A stretch of DNA of 38,618 bases, from positions 1-38,618 of IMG/VR virus record IMGVR_UViG_3300033148_002826. One strand, written 5' to 3'. Below the pieces are notes generated by a model, which had not been told where the DNA came from, did no database searches, and saw only the letters and a list, made by a program, of their open reading frames with translations. Shown piece after piece: positions 7,607 to 17,736 of this stretch. Position numbers and translations under genes: made by a program. The DNA is from a virus. Every line of letters begins with the position of its first letter. The stretch's first letter is position 1.

Positions 7607-8806
7607 ATGCCTACATATACAATAGAAAATTTAAAAGACGATTTATCAAGAAAATTACATGGAACATCGTTATCTAAAATACAAGGGCCTTTAGATTTGA
7701 TTTATGAAGCAGGTCGTAATGTTTTACAAGATTGCGATCCGATAGAAACAAAGCGTAAAGCTCAAATAGCTAATGCTCTTTACGATAATGTATATGATTA
7801 TACTTCTCCTACTGATTTAAAAGGAAATAAGATAATTGATATTAGACGACAAGTGAATAGATTACAATCAGATAACTTTTCTCAAAACTTTAATGAAAAC
7901 TTTGATTTAAAAAAAGAATTAACTAATAATAATTTCACTATTGAATCAAGAGATAGTACAAAGTTCTTTCGTATTGCTAAGAGTATAACTGTTGGAAAGA
8001 CTATACATGATATGAATTCTATTACTGGAAATGGAACATGGGCTGTTGGAGGTGATACTGAAAACTTAACTCAAGATACTTTGAATAAAGTTTCTGGTAG
8101 TGCTTCTCTTAACTTTGATTTAGATGGTTCTGGTACAACTGGATATATTGAAAACTCTGATTTTACAGATGTTGATTTATCTGATCATGAAGATAAAAGT
8201 GCTTTGTTCCTATGGCTATATATTCCAGACACAAGCATATTCACAAGTTGTGATTTGAGATGGGGTTCTTCTTCAAGTGCTTATTGGAATGTAATTGTTA
8301 CTTCTGGTCATGCGTCAGTATTTCAGAATGGTTGGAATCTTCTAAGGTTTGATTGGAATGGAGCTACTAAAACTGGAAGCCCTGATTCTTCAGCAATTAA
8401 CTATGCTAAAGTTACTTTAACTTATGATGGAACTGCTGATACAGACTTTAGAGTAGATAACATTATTTCAAACTTAGGAGATATATTTGATGTTCTTTAC
8501 TATTCTAAATACTTATTCCAAAATTCATCTGGCACTTATATTGAAAAACCAACTGCTGATACAGATTTAATAAATTTAGATACTGATAGTTATAATTTAT
8601 TACTTATTAAGACAGCAGAAAAAGCATCTCAACAGATACAAGGAGAAGATAATAACTTTGATTTTGAAGTGTTTAGAGATGAATATGAATCTGCTGTAAA
8701 AGATTATAATCAGAAATATCCTTCAGAAGCTATTAAAACACAGATTAGATATTATCGTTTTGGAACTGAAAGATATAGAGGTAGATATAATAATTTAAGA
8801 AGATGA
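7607..8806 (+). CDS. Tail adaptor-like virion protein
   Basis: 399 residues. The N-terminal 110 residues and C-terminal 90 residues are helical and polar. Between them, residues about 130-300 form a beta-rich insert (SGSASLNFDLDGSGTTGYIE, KSALFLWLYIPDT, WNLLRFDWNGATKTG) resembling a carbohydrate-binding jelly-roll. This split layout, helical adaptor with inserted beta-sandwich, is seen in head-tail adaptor or nozzle-associated proteins of short-tailed phages. The next gene overlaps it by 4 bases (ATGA), indicating a coupled pair. The adaptor function is inferred from context and layout; sugar binding of the insert is a guess from shape. Confidence 0.5.
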   Translation: MPTYTIENLKDDLSRKLHGTSLSKIQGPLDLIYEAGRNVLQDCDPIETKRKAQIANALYDNVYDYTSPTDLKGNKIIDIRRQVNRLQSDNFSQNFNENFDLKKELTNNNFTIESRDSTKFFRIAKSITVGKTIHDMNSITGNGTWAVGGDTENLTQDTLNKVSGSASLNFDLDGSGTTGYIENSDFTDVDLSDHEDKSALFLWLYIPDTSIFTSCDLRWGSSSSAYWNVIVTSGHASVFQNGWNLLRFDWNGATKTGSPDSSAINYAKVTLTYDGTADTDFRVDNIISNLGDIFDVLYYSKYLFQNSSGTYIEKPTADTDLINLDTDSYNLLLIKTAEKASQQIQGEDNNFDFEVFRDEYESAVKDYNQKYPSEAIKTQIRYYRFGTERYRGRYNNLRR

Positions 8807-10596
8807 AAACATTTAGATTAATTAAAAAGTTTAGAGGATATAGAGAAAAGACAGAAGAAACTAATTTAGGGCCTGGATTTTTAGTAAAAGGTTCACAGAA
8901 TGTTTTGTTTAACGATGGAGAAAGAATACAAATAAGAAAAGGATTTACTTTAGATGGTGATGCAGATGCTTCATTAACACCAATAGAAAGTTCTTTTGAA
9001 TGGGCTACTCACAGAGGAGTAGAGATTCCTTTAAGAGCATTTGATGATAAAATTCAATTCAGAACTACTATCACTGGTAGTACAGTGTGGCAAGATTTAT
9101 TAGACGATGCGGCAGATGCTTTTACATCAGTAGCTTTTAACTTTACTACATTCTGGGATACAACTGAAGGACAAGATTTCTTACTTTTTGTCAATGGAAC
9201 TTCTGATCTATTTGATTGGTCGGGAGGTATTGCTACATTTGCTTCTGCTACTTCTAATACGATCACAAAGGAGGGAGATGATACTTGGGGTGAATTAGGA
9301 TTTCTATTAACAGGAACTCGTAGAATAATAATAGGTGGTATAGCTTATGCTTATACTGGAGGAGAAGGTACTACTACCTTAACAGGGGTAACACCAGACC
9401 CTACTGGAGGAGGACATAGTGCTGGAGATATAGCACATCAGCAAATGCGAACTAATGCTGATCAACCTTCATCAAGTTTCAATGCAGAGTTAATATCAGT
9501 TCTTAATAATCAAATATGGGTTGGTAATACTAAAAATCGTCAAGTATTTGTTTCTAAGAATACAGATTTCACAGATTATACTTTTAGTAGTCCTCGTCTT
9601 CCAGGAGAAGGAGCTTTACTTACATTAGACAATGCTCCGACAGGATTTCAACCTTTAGACGAAACAATGGTTATATCTGCTGGAAAAGATGATTACTATA
9701 ATAGTAGTTTTACTTTAAGTGATGATATGACTAAAGAAGTATTAGAGATTAAGAAAATGAAAACAGCTCCACAAGAAGCAGCTATATCACAAGGAGCAAT
9801 GGCTAAAATGAAAAATGCCGTAATTATGCTTACTAATGAGCCTACTTTAGATAGTTTAGGTAGAATAGAGAATATAGATAATAACCAATCAAAACCTTTA
9901 TCTGATCCAGTTAAAAGTTTGTTTGATAGACTTACTTTTACAAACGCACACATTCAATTCTTTGAGAATAATATATACATAGCAGTTCCAAGTGAAACAT
10001 TAGTACTTGTATATAATCTAGAACAAGGATTTTGGGAAGCACCTCAAGTATTGCCTGTTAGAAGATTTGCTATTATAAATGGTGAGCTATACGGACATTC
10101 TAGTACAGTACCAGAAACATATAAACTTTTTGATGGAAGAAATGATAATGGTAAAGCTATAAGTGCTAATGCTCGTTTCAGTTATCAAAACTTTGGTCGT
10201 AGAGCTTGGCAGAAATCATTTGATGAAATGTTCACTGAAGGATTTATTAGTTCTAATACTGAATTAACTTTAACGATTAAATATGATTATAAAGGAGCTA
10301 CTTCTATTCAAGAATATATAATAGATGGAGAAGATACTGATATAATAGTAAATACAGATGATTTAAGTTCACTAGGTAAAAATTCGTTAGGTAAAAAGGC
10401 ATTAGGAGGTTCATTTGATATTTTAACTGATGTAATACCTCCAAAGTTTAGAGTAATACATACTATGGATAAACAAGATTTTTATGAGTTTCAAGTTGAA
10501 TATAGTTCTAGTGATATTGATTTTAACTGGGAACTACTTGCTTTTGGACCAAATGTGAAATTAAGTAAGTCAGATAATATATCAATTAAAAAATAA
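8803..10596 (+). CDS. Tail nozzle/stabilisation-like protein
   Basis: 597 residues, beta-rich throughout. The start pattern (LGPGFLVKGSQNVLFNDGER followed by QIRKGF) is typical of phage proteins in which N-terminal strands precede a ring of repeated beta blades, as in tail nozzle or DNA-stabilising proteins of short-tailed phages. Internal blades are suggested by repeated hydrophobic strands around residues 230-420 (AELISVLNNQIWVG, IQFFENNIYIAVPS, FWEAPQVLPVRRFAIINGEL). It is coupled to the adaptor-like gene upstream by an ATGA overlap. The exact role was not confirmed; a receptor-binding propeller is an alternative. Confidence 0.55.
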   Translation: MKTFRLIKKFRGYREKTEETNLGPGFLVKGSQNVLFNDGERIQIRKGFTLDGDADASLTPIESSFEWATHRGVEIPLRAFDDKIQFRTTITGSTVWQDLLDDAADAFTSVAFNFTTFWDTTEGQDFLLFVNGTSDLFDWSGGIATFASATSNTITKEGDDTWGELGFLLTGTRRIIIGGIAYAYTGGEGTTTLTGVTPDPTGGGHSAGDIAHQQMRTNADQPSSSFNAELISVLNNQIWVGNTKNRQVFVSKNTDFTDYTFSSPRLPGEGALLTLDNAPTGFQPLDETMVISAGKDDYYNSSFTLSDDMTKEVLEIKKMKTAPQEAAISQGAMAKMKNAVIMLTNEPTLDSLGRIENIDNNQSKPLSDPVKSLFDRLTFTNAHIQFFENNIYIAVPSETLVLVYNLEQGFWEAPQVLPVRRFAIINGELYGHSSTVPETYKLFDGRNDNGKAISANARFSYQNFGRRAWQKSFDEMFTEGFISSNTELTLTIKYDYKGATSIQEYIIDGEDTDIIVNTDDLSSLGKNSLGKKALGGSFDILTDVIPPKFRVIHTMDKQDFYEFQVEYSSSDIDFNWELLAFGPNVKLSKSDNISIKK

Positions 10597-10597
10597 T

Positions 10598-10816
10598 ATG
10601 GCTAAAAAACCACCAAAAGAAAAAAAAGAATATATATATGATGCTAAAGATTATAATCATCGCCACGAATTAGAAGAAAAAATTCGTTTTGATTTTAATG
10701 GTAATTTTGATGATAATAACAAAAAAGCAATAATTAAAGGTACTAAAAAACAATTAAAAAAACTACACTTATCTCAGTCTACTAATGTATATGGGATAAA
10801 TGTAGAAAAACAATAA
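10598..10816 (+). CDS. Small basic hypothetical protein
   Basis: 72 residues, Lys-rich at both ends (MAKKPPKEKKEY; KGTKKQLKKLHLSQS), no membrane segment and no cysteine. It fits exactly between two virion genes with gaps of 1 base on each side, so it is clearly part of the same operon. It could be a small virion-associated or DNA-binding protein. No family recognised. Confidence 0.65.
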   Translation: MAKKPPKEKKEYIYDAKDYNHRHELEEKIRFDFNGNFDDNNKKAIIKGTKKQLKKLHLSQSTNVYGINVEKQ

Positions 10817-10817
10817 C

Positions 10818-12404
10818 ATGGCTACATTTACACCAGTACAAGCACAAAAGATGACATTATCAGGTTCAGGAGCAACAGCAACTGCTACTTCTATTGTGCT
10901 TACAAGTATGAAACAAATTGATGGTTCTACTACTTTAACCATGGCAGACTTCGGTTCTATTGGTTATGGAGTATTAGAACCAGGAACTTCTCGTGAAGAA
11001 ACGATTTCTTTTACAGGAATAACTCAAAATGCGAGTGGAACAGCTACTCTTACTGGGGTAACTCGTGGATTAAAGTTTGTTTCAGATTATACACAAGATA
11101 CTGCTTTACGACAAGCTCATGCTGGAGGAACTATATTTATACTTACTAATCCATCTGTTTATTATAATGAGTTTGTAACAAAAAAGAATCAAGAGAATAT
11201 AGCTGGAGTTAAAACATTTACAACTATACCTAAAACTTCTGCTGGAGATCCAATAGCAGATGAAGATTTGGTTCGTAAAAAATATGTAGATGATAATGTA
11301 GCAGGAGGAACTGTGTCTCATAATAAAGTAGTAGTAGCTGGAACTGCTGGTGTAACAATAGCAGCAGGAGAGTTAATATATTTTGACGCTACTGATGATG
11401 AATGGAAATTATGTGATGCTGATTTAACAGCAACTGTTGATAGAGTTTTATTAGGAATAGCTCAAGGATCAGGAATTGATGGTGGAGCTATTACTGATGG
11501 AGTTTTACTATATGGAATAGATGATAATCAATCTGGTATGACAATAGGCGATACAATGTATGCTTCTAATACAGCAGGTGCTATCGCAAGTACTGCTGGA
11601 ACTATTGAGGTAGAAGTTGGTATAGCTAAATCTGCTACTGAACTTTACTTCTCTCCTCGTTACGCTTCTACACCTAAAGCCGATGAAATAGACGCTATGG
11701 CAGGAACTTCTGGTACTCCAAGTTCTACTAATAAATTTGTAACAGAAGATGATCCCGAATATGGAAAGTTTGAGAAATTCATTTTTGGAGAAACGATAGC
11801 TGTTGGAGAAGCGGTATATTTAAAAGCTTCAGATCAAAAAGTATATAAAACTGATGCTTCTTTTGATGATGAAAGAATACATAGTTTTGTAGGAATAGCC
11901 AAAGAAGCAGGAGATGCTGATGAAACTAAAAAAGTCGTTGTTTCTGGAATAATTACTGGATTAAGTGGACTAACTGCTGGTAGCCGATACTATTTATCTG
12001 ATACTGCTGGTGCTATTGCTACTACTCCTGGAACATATAAAAAACATGTTGGCATAGCAACATTAACAACAGCATTAATTGTACAAAATCAAGCTAACTT
12101 TTCAGATTTTGGAGCACCCGTAAGAGCTAAAGATACAGAATATCAAAATGGAAATAATTGGAGAATGATTATGGTTACAGTGAATTTATCATCTGGTGCT
12201 GCAGTGAATCAAGCATTATTAAAAATAGGAGTTGCAAGTCCTGCTGCTACAGTAATATCAAGAGTTTCATCTGATAGTAGTACGGTGTCAAATGATTTTT
12301 CTCAAATAGCTGTTATGATTCCACCAAAGTATTATTATAAACTAGTGACTGGATCAGGAACAATAGTTGTTGGTTATTGGTATGAAATAGATTTAAGATG
12401 GTAA
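10818..12404 (+). CDS. Tail appendage/receptor-binding-like protein
   Basis: 528 residues. The N-terminus (FTPVQAQKMTLSGSGATATA, then GVLEPGTSREETISFTGIT and ATLTGVTRGL) is a well-spread phage module found at the start of fibre or baseplate appendages. It is followed by NQENIAGVKTFTTIPKTSA, the usual link region before a shaft. Two similar repeats around residues 170-290 and 320-430 (AAGELIYFDATDDEWKLCDA; AVGEAVYLKASDQKVYKTDA, each ending in a GIA segment) suggest duplicated small beta domains. The C-terminal 100 residues are a different beta-sandwich, probably the receptor-binding tip. Position after the nozzle-like gene fits a tail fibre or tailspike. Confidence 0.65.
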   Translation: MATFTPVQAQKMTLSGSGATATATSIVLTSMKQIDGSTTLTMADFGSIGYGVLEPGTSREETISFTGITQNASGTATLTGVTRGLKFVSDYTQDTALRQAHAGGTIFILTNPSVYYNEFVTKKNQENIAGVKTFTTIPKTSAGDPIADEDLVRKKYVDDNVAGGTVSHNKVVVAGTAGVTIAAGELIYFDATDDEWKLCDADLTATVDRVLLGIAQGSGIDGGAITDGVLLYGIDDNQSGMTIGDTMYASNTAGAIASTAGTIEVEVGIAKSATELYFSPRYASTPKADEIDAMAGTSGTPSSTNKFVTEDDPEYGKFEKFIFGETIAVGEAVYLKASDQKVYKTDASFDDERIHSFVGIAKEAGDADETKKVVVSGIITGLSGLTAGSRYYLSDTAGAIATTPGTYKKHVGIATLTTALIVQNQANFSDFGAPVRAKDTEYQNGNNWRMIMVTVNLSSGAAVNQALLKIGVASPAATVISRVSSDSSTVSNDFSQIAVMIPPKYYYKLVTGSGTIVVGYWYEIDLRW

Positions 12405-12413
12405 TATAAAATT

Positions 12414-13784
12414 ATGTCAAATAATAACCTATTCGTACAAGCAAGAACAGCAGGGCAAGAAGATATAGAAGCCCCTCAAATCCCTCCATCACAGGGAGGA
12501 CTTGGAGCTGAAGATGTAATCACTCCACAAGCCCCTAGAGGCACTCCTAGTGCCGTTGTTACTAGTGATATGGCTAGAACTACTACTTTAGGTAATCAGG
12601 CCGAATTAAACAAACTTAGAAAGCGATTAGAGGAAATAAGTAAAAGACTAGGAAAAGCAGGTGAAACAGCAGCTAAATTAAAAGCTAAAGAAGTTGCTAA
12701 AGAAGCTGCTAGGAAAGCTGAAACAACAGAACCTCTTGATCCGTTTCAACAACAATTACAAAATGCCATAGATTCATTAGATAATGAGTTGGCTTCAGCA
12801 ACAGATTTATTAGATGCTCAATCAGCTCGTTTTGATGCTGCTAATCAGTCTTTAATAACAAGCATTACGGCTTCTTTTGCTCGTAGAAAAGCTCAAATGG
12901 AATTGTTTAATAAGCAACTCTTAGGAGGAACTCGTGTGGCAGGTATTAGAGCTGGACGACAAAGATTCGCTCCAGAGATTCAGCAAAGTATATTATCAGC
13001 AGAAGAATCAGCAGGATTACAGCGTTTAGCTAATTTAGATGCTCAAGAGTTAGCTTTAATAGCAGAAGCTAATATGGCTAATGAAGATAAACAATTCGCT
13101 ATTCTTAATGCTAAAATGGAAGCAATTAAAGAAACCAGAAATACAAAGATTCAGATAATTAAGGATTTACATACTATTACTTTACAGCAAGAACAGGCAC
13201 AGAGGGAGAAGGTAAGGTTTGAAAGAGAAGAACAAGAAAGACAAGCAGAAGATATAGCTATTTCTATTTTAGATTTACTTACTGATGATCCTGAGGAAAA
13301 TACTGAGATTATAAAAAAATCAGCAGATGATGCCTTAATTCCATTTTCTACTTTATTTAGTAAAGTAGAACAATTTCAACAAGCGGAAAAGGAAGGAGAA
13401 TTAGATTTAGAAAAAAAGAAACTTGAAATTGAAAAAACACGAGCTCAAATAGAAAAACTTCGAAAAGGTAAAGACCCAAGTCAAACAGATATAGAGGTAT
13501 TTTTAAGTCCACAGGCAGATGAATATTTAAGATTAGTAATCGGAGAAGGCGGGTTTGTTGATATAAATGACTGGAGAGATGTTAGAAACTTATTTAGCAA
13601 AGAAGGTGGAAGAATTAATACATTTGACGATGCTTTTGCTAATTATCTTTCCCCAAGTGATCGCGCTAAGTTTGGAATAGGAAAAGCAGCGGGAATAAAA
13701 GCTATTCTTGAAGAAGATGAAGGACAAGACTTAGAAAAAGCTTTAGAAGAACTTAATAAACCTTGGTGGAAAAAGTTATTTTAA
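12414..13784 (+). CDS. Coiled-coil internal/ejection-like protein
   Basis: 456 residues. The first 55 residues are Pro- and Thr-rich and disordered. From about residue 60 to 350 the protein is strongly helical with Ala-, Glu- and Lys-rich heptads (ELNKLRKRLEEISKRLGKAG, KLKAKEVAKEAARKAE, KMEAIKETRNTKIQIIKDL). The end is a compact region finishing in NKPWWKKLF, a possible amphipathic membrane-touching tip. It precedes the giant internal protein, and the pair resembles internal virion proteins that are ejected to form a channel. No enzymatic motif seen. Confidence 0.55.
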   Translation: MSNNNLFVQARTAGQEDIEAPQIPPSQGGLGAEDVITPQAPRGTPSAVVTSDMARTTTLGNQAELNKLRKRLEEISKRLGKAGETAAKLKAKEVAKEAARKAETTEPLDPFQQQLQNAIDSLDNELASATDLLDAQSARFDAANQSLITSITASFARRKAQMELFNKQLLGGTRVAGIRAGRQRFAPEIQQSILSAEESAGLQRLANLDAQELALIAEANMANEDKQFAILNAKMEAIKETRNTKIQIIKDLHTITLQQEQAQREKVRFEREEQERQAEDIAISILDLLTDDPEENTEIIKKSADDALIPFSTLFSKVEQFQQAEKEGELDLEKKKLEIEKTRAQIEKLRKGKDPSQTDIEVFLSPQADEYLRLVIGEGGFVDINDWRDVRNLFSKEGGRINTFDDAFANYLSPSDRAKFGIGKAAGIKAILEEDEGQDLEKALEELNKPWWKKLF

Positions 13785-13786
13785 TT

Positions 13787-16700
13787 ATGGCTAATATTTT
13801 TATATCAACCTTAGGAGAACCAGAACCAAAAAGACCTCCAATATCATTTGGTCAGTTTATGCGTGAAAGACAGATTAAAGCTCCAAGACGATTATCGCAG
13901 TCTAATATATTTATAAGCAGATTAAAAACTATTATAAGGGGGAAGAAAAAACCATTAAAATATGGTCCATTAGGATTTGGAGAAGTAGTTAAACAATTAC
14001 CAAGTGCTACATTAGAGGCATTTCCAAAAGTCGGTATAGGTATTAAGAACTTATTTATAGAAGCATTAAGAGCGACTCCAAGAACCGCCGCTTCTCTTGC
14101 TTTAGAAAGAGGAGAACAGAAACAACTTGTTCCAGAAACAAGAGCAGAAAAGTTTCTATTCGGAAAAGCACCAATAAAACCTTTATCAACACAGTTTGAA
14201 GAAGCTAAAAGAGCATTAGGCCCAGAGTTTGGTATAGTTCAAATTCCTATTGCTGGTGCTGCTGTATTTGGTGGAGCATTATTAGATTTAACTTTATTTG
14301 GAGGAGGCAAAAAACAATTAGTAGATAGTCTTGTAAAAGAAGGGACAGAAATTGGTATTAAAAAACTATTAACAAAAGCAAAAGTCCCAGTTAATTTAAT
14401 AGATGATTTTGCTCCTCAATTAGTTAAAGCTAAAACAACAAAAGAAGTTAGTAATTTGTTGAAAACTATTGAGAAGCCAATAAAAGGATTACCTGAATCA
14501 ATTTTTCCAACTAAAAAAATAGGACAAGAAGTTTTAGAAGCATCAGAAAAAGTTGGGAATATAGAGGTTCAAATTCAAAATCTTGAAGAAACATTAAAAG
14601 CAAATCCAGCCAGAGAGCTTGAAAAATATGCTAATAGAAAAACTGGAGAATTACCTGAAGTATTGGGGATAGGAGAGGGATTTAGAAAAAGAGGAGATGA
14701 TATAGCTGAAACACTTGGTTATCCTGATTCTGAAACAGCAAGAAGAGCATATGAAAAATATGTAGTCAATAGAGAAAGTTTAAAAGATTTAGTAGATCAA
14801 AAAAAGTTTTTAAAAAGTATTGAAAAAGGAACTCTTAAAAGAGAAAGAGGAATAAAAAATAATATTAAAAAAATAATAAATAAAATACAGCAAGAAAACA
14901 ATTTATCAGATAATGTATTAGTTCGTTTAAAAGAAAAGCATAAAATAAAAGAATGGAAAAACGCTACATCTGAACAATTATCTTTTGTTTTAGATGATAT
15001 TCAAAATCTTAGTAAGGGCGATCAAATGATTTCTAAGACTCAAGTTGAAAGCTTAAAAGAATTCGGTATTAAGAATTGGACTACAAAAAGAGAAGCTACA
15101 GAAATTATAGGAGATGTTACTGGTTGGAAAGATAGAAGCGCAAAGTTCTTTAATTTTTTTAAAACAATAGATCAGAAAATTGAAGCGGTAGCTGGAAAAG
15201 AATCAGAAAAACTTAAAAACATTCTTATAAGACCAAGAGAAAAAGCTGTGGGAAATATGTTTAAAGAAGAAATTACTTTAAAGAATGAAATGAGAGCGAT
15301 GTTAGATGATTTAAGGTTAAAAGGAAAAAAAGACAGGGCTTTAATTATGAGATATGGTGAAGGCAGAATAAAATTAGATGAATTAAAAAAAGCAATTCCT
15401 GATAAATGGGAAAACATTGTGAGAGCAGATAATTGGTTTAGAAAACAATACGATAATCTTCTTGAAACTACTAATAAAGAGTTATCAAGATTTTACAAAG
15501 ATGACAAGCTTATTCCTAAAAGAAAAGATTATTATACTCATGCTCAAGAAATGGGAAGTGTTTGGAATCAATTACGAAATAAAGGAGGAGATATAAACCC
15601 TGTATTAGAGCAGATTTCAGAGTTTACAAGACCTAATAGAAAATTTAACCCCTTTGCTTTAAGAAGAAAAGGCGGAGCAGAGTTTATAGAAGACGCTGGA
15701 AGAGCATTTGAGGCATATTTAAATCCTATTTTACACAATAAGCACATGACAGAAAGCATTGTAAGACATAGAGCGGTAGCTGATATTTTAGCTCATAATA
15801 CTTTAAAAACTAAAAATGTAAATCAGTTTATCTTTTCACTAAGAGATGCGGCAGATAGTTTAGCTGGAAAAACTAATCCATTTGACAGGGCTTTAATGAA
15901 TAGAGTGTTAGGCAGAAAACCAATTCAACTTATATCTCAAGCTTCTACTCGTTTAGCTAAAAATAGAATTATAGGAAATGTTGGTTCAGCTGTTATGCAG
16001 ATTTCTGGAGTGCCTAATTCTGTAATGAAAAATAACATTATCAGAACTTCTAAAGGACTTTTGACTCAAGCAGTTTCTCCTTTTTTAGGAAAAAATGATC
16101 CTCTTTTAAAATCTAAATTTCTTTTAAGAAGATATGGAGAAAAAGGATTACATCATGGAGAGTCTGTTTTTCCAACAATAATTAAAAGAGGCGAAAAGAT
16201 AGCTTCTATTCCATTTGAAGTAATAGAAAAAAATATAACTAAGGGATTATGGAGAGCATCTTTTAACAATGCTTATTCTCAAGGATATAGGGGATTGGAA
16301 CTTATACAAAAAACAGACGAAATTACAGCAAGTATTGTAGGGGCAAGATCAATAGGTGAAAAAGCATTGGCATTTGAAAGCGGAGTATTAAGTTTACCAT
16401 TACAATTTCAATTAGAAGTTAATACTCACGCGCAACTTTGGGCAGATGAAGTATTTAAAAAGATATTTAAAAATCCTGTAAAAGCCACAAGAGCGGCAAC
16501 TGAAACAGCTATAACATTGTTTTTATTCAATACTTTATTTAATAAAACAATGGGTAGAACTCCGCTTCCTGATCCAATAAGAGCGGCAGGAGAAGCAATG
16601 GAAGCAGATACATGGTCAGAAGGAATTGGCCGTATAGGCGGAGAAGCGTTATCATCAGTAGCTGGAGGACAATTTTTTGCTAATCTTGTTCCACATGACA

Positions 16701-17251
16701 TTAGAAAGAAATACTTTGGCAGAAGTGAGGTCGGTATTTATCCTGGCGGTATTCCAATAACATCAGCATTAGAAGGAGTTTTTAGAACTCCAACAAACTT
16801 TGTTTTTGATTTTGTATTACCTTATGGAGGTGGGCAATTAAAAAAGATATTTCAAGGAATTGAAGGTGTTGATAAAATGGGATCGTTTAATAAATCAGAT
16901 AAACTTCAATTTCCGATAAATCAAAATCAATGGCTCCAAGTTATACTATTTGGCAAATATTCCACCAAAGAAGCTCAAGAATATTTTGATAAACAAAGAA
17001 CTCCTTTAACAGAAAAACAGACAGTTGAATATTTTTTAAGAACTCAAGAAGGTGAAAATCCACAAAATGTGTATAAAGATATTGCTAAAGACAGAATAAG
17101 AAAAGAATATGAAAGAGAAATCGTTGATAAATTAATTAAAAGAATAAAAGCAAAACCAGATGAAGGTCTTGCTTTACTGCAATTATGGGTTAAAGAAAAA
17201 ATAGTTTCTGAAAAAATGGAAGAAGAGATACTGAAAAAATTATCTAAATAA
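13787..17251 (+). CDS. Giant internal virion protein
   Basis: 1154 residues from the ATG at 13787; the reading frame is also open back to 13763, but that start would overlap the upstream gene end. Early hydrophobic segments (IPIAGAAVFGGALLDLTLF, about residue 165) and a later one (ATETAITLFLFNTLF) could enter membrane. A middle region of about 400 residues is helical and Lys/Glu-rich. The region around IIGNVGSAVMQISGVPNSVM and SLPLQFQLEVNTHAQLWADE matches the style of very large phage proteins known as large polyvalent or ejection proteins. No lytic transglycosylase motif was found. Position at the end of the virion cluster and size suggest an ejected internal protein. Confidence 0.6.
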   Translation: MANIFISTLGEPEPKRPPISFGQFMRERQIKAPRRLSQSNIFISRLKTIIRGKKKPLKYGPLGFGEVVKQLPSATLEAFPKVGIGIKNLFIEALRATPRTAASLALERGEQKQLVPETRAEKFLFGKAPIKPLSTQFEEAKRALGPEFGIVQIPIAGAAVFGGALLDLTLFGGGKKQLVDSLVKEGTEIGIKKLLTKAKVPVNLIDDFAPQLVKAKTTKEVSNLLKTIEKPIKGLPESIFPTKKIGQEVLEASEKVGNIEVQIQNLEETLKANPARELEKYANRKTGELPEVLGIGEGFRKRGDDIAETLGYPDSETARRAYEKYVVNRESLKDLVDQKKFLKSIEKGTLKRERGIKNNIKKIINKIQQENNLSDNVLVRLKEKHKIKEWKNATSEQLSFVLDDIQNLSKGDQMISKTQVESLKEFGIKNWTTKREATEIIGDVTGWKDRSAKFFNFFKTIDQKIEAVAGKESEKLKNILIRPREKAVGNMFKEEITLKNEMRAMLDDLRLKGKKDRALIMRYGEGRIKLDELKKAIPDKWENIVRADNWFRKQYDNLLETTNKELSRFYKDDKLIPKRKDYYTHAQEMGSVWNQLRNKGGDINPVLEQISEFTRPNRKFNPFALRRKGGAEFIEDAGRAFEAYLNPILHNKHMTESIVRHRAVADILAHNTLKTKNVNQFIFSLRDAADSLAGKTNPFDRALMNRVLGRKPIQLISQASTRLAKNRIIGNVGSAVMQISGVPNSVMKNNIIRTSKGLLTQAVSPFLGKNDPLLKSKFLLRRYGEKGLHHGESVFPTIIKRGEKIASIPFEVIEKNITKGLWRASFNNAYSQGYRGLELIQKTDEITASIVGARSIGEKALAFESGVLSLPLQFQLEVNTHAQLWADEVFKKIFKNPVKATRAATETAITLFLFNTLFNKTMGRTPLPDPIRAAGEAMEADTWSEGIGRIGGEALSSVAGGQFFANLVPHDIRKKYFGRSEVGIYPGGIPITSALEGVFRTPTNFVFDFVLPYGGGQLKKIFQGIEGVDKMGSFNKSDKLQFPINQNQWLQVILFGKYSTKEAQEYFDKQRTPLTEKQTVEYFLRTQEGENPQNVYKDIAKDRIRKEYEREIVDKLIKRIKAKPDEGLALLQLWVKEKIVSEKMEEEILKKLSK

Positions 17252-17377
17252 TAATATAATTAACAAAATAATGAAAGCCCAAAACATCATTTCAAAGTTC
17301 TCCCATGAAAAATATTTGTCTTCCCCTCCAGTAGGATTTATTTCATCTTGTAATTTATTACCTTTTCCAAAATGCAT
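17240..17377 (-). CDS. Tiny membrane protein, the only minus-strand gene
   Basis: On the minus strand an ATG (complement of 17375-17377) opens 45 residues: a polar N-terminus MHFGKGNKLQDEINPTGG, then an aromatic stretch (KYFSWENFE) and a C-terminal membrane segment MMFWAFIILLIILLF ending in Arg. The plus-strand reading of the same stretch is only 38 residues and not protein-like. A TATAAT (minus strand, at 17401-17396) lies upstream as a possible -10 box, though no good -35 is seen. It overlaps the end of the giant internal protein gene by 12 bases, so it also produces antisense RNA there. A tail-anchored membrane peptide near the lysis region could be a lysis regulator or exclusion protein; this is inference. 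Confidence 0.55.
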   Translation of the reverse strand: MHFGKGNKLQDEINPTGGEDKYFSWENFEMMFWAFIILLIILLFR

Positions 17378-17439
17378 GATAAATTGAAAGAATAAATTAT
17401 ATGTTTTTCATTACTAAATAATACCACAATCAAAAAACC

Positions 17440-17715
17440 ATGTCAACAAACAACAACGGAATTACATTAAAAAGATTAAGTTTAATGGTAGGAATCTATA
17501 CTGCTTTATTGGGTGGTTTTATATATTTTAATCAACCGAAAAATGATATAATAGAAATTAAGAAAGACATAAAAGAAATTAAAGAGAATCATTTAAAACA
17601 TTTAAAAGAAGACATCGTAAAAAATGAGACAGATATAGATGATGTTTCAGATGATATTAACCAAATTAAATTAGACATTAACACGATTAAAACATACTTA
17701 GAAATAGAAAAGTAG
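17440..17715 (+). CDS. Membrane-anchored coiled-coil protein (holin/spanin-like)
   Basis: 91 residues. One membrane segment at about residues 13-29 (LMVGIYTALLGGFIYF) is followed by a long helical, Asp/Glu/Lys-rich coiled coil (NDIIEIKKDIKEIKENHLKH to the end). The N-in, C-out single-pass layout with an extracytoplasmic coiled coil resembles inner-membrane spanins or accessory holins. It lies before the lysin gene. Without a partner lipoprotein gene the spanin idea stays weak; it could also be an antiholin or a membrane tether. No Shine-Dalgarno sequence is seen. Confidence 0.6.
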   Translation: MSTNNNGITLKRLSLMVGIYTALLGGFIYFNQPKNDIIEIKKDIKEIKENHLKHLKEDIVKNETDIDDVSDDINQIKLDINTIKTYLEIEK

Positions 17716-17736
17716 TTCTTTAGAAAGGAGCTTCCG

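Noticed and set aside
13763-13786. Earlier start for the giant internal protein
   Set aside because: It would overlap the preceding gene by 22 bases, while the ATG at 13787 lies two bases after the stop with the usual leader.
17271-17387. Plus-strand 38-residue frame starting MKAQNIISKF
   Set aside because: The minus strand of the same stretch reads far more like a protein with a membrane helix; the plus frame has no such features.
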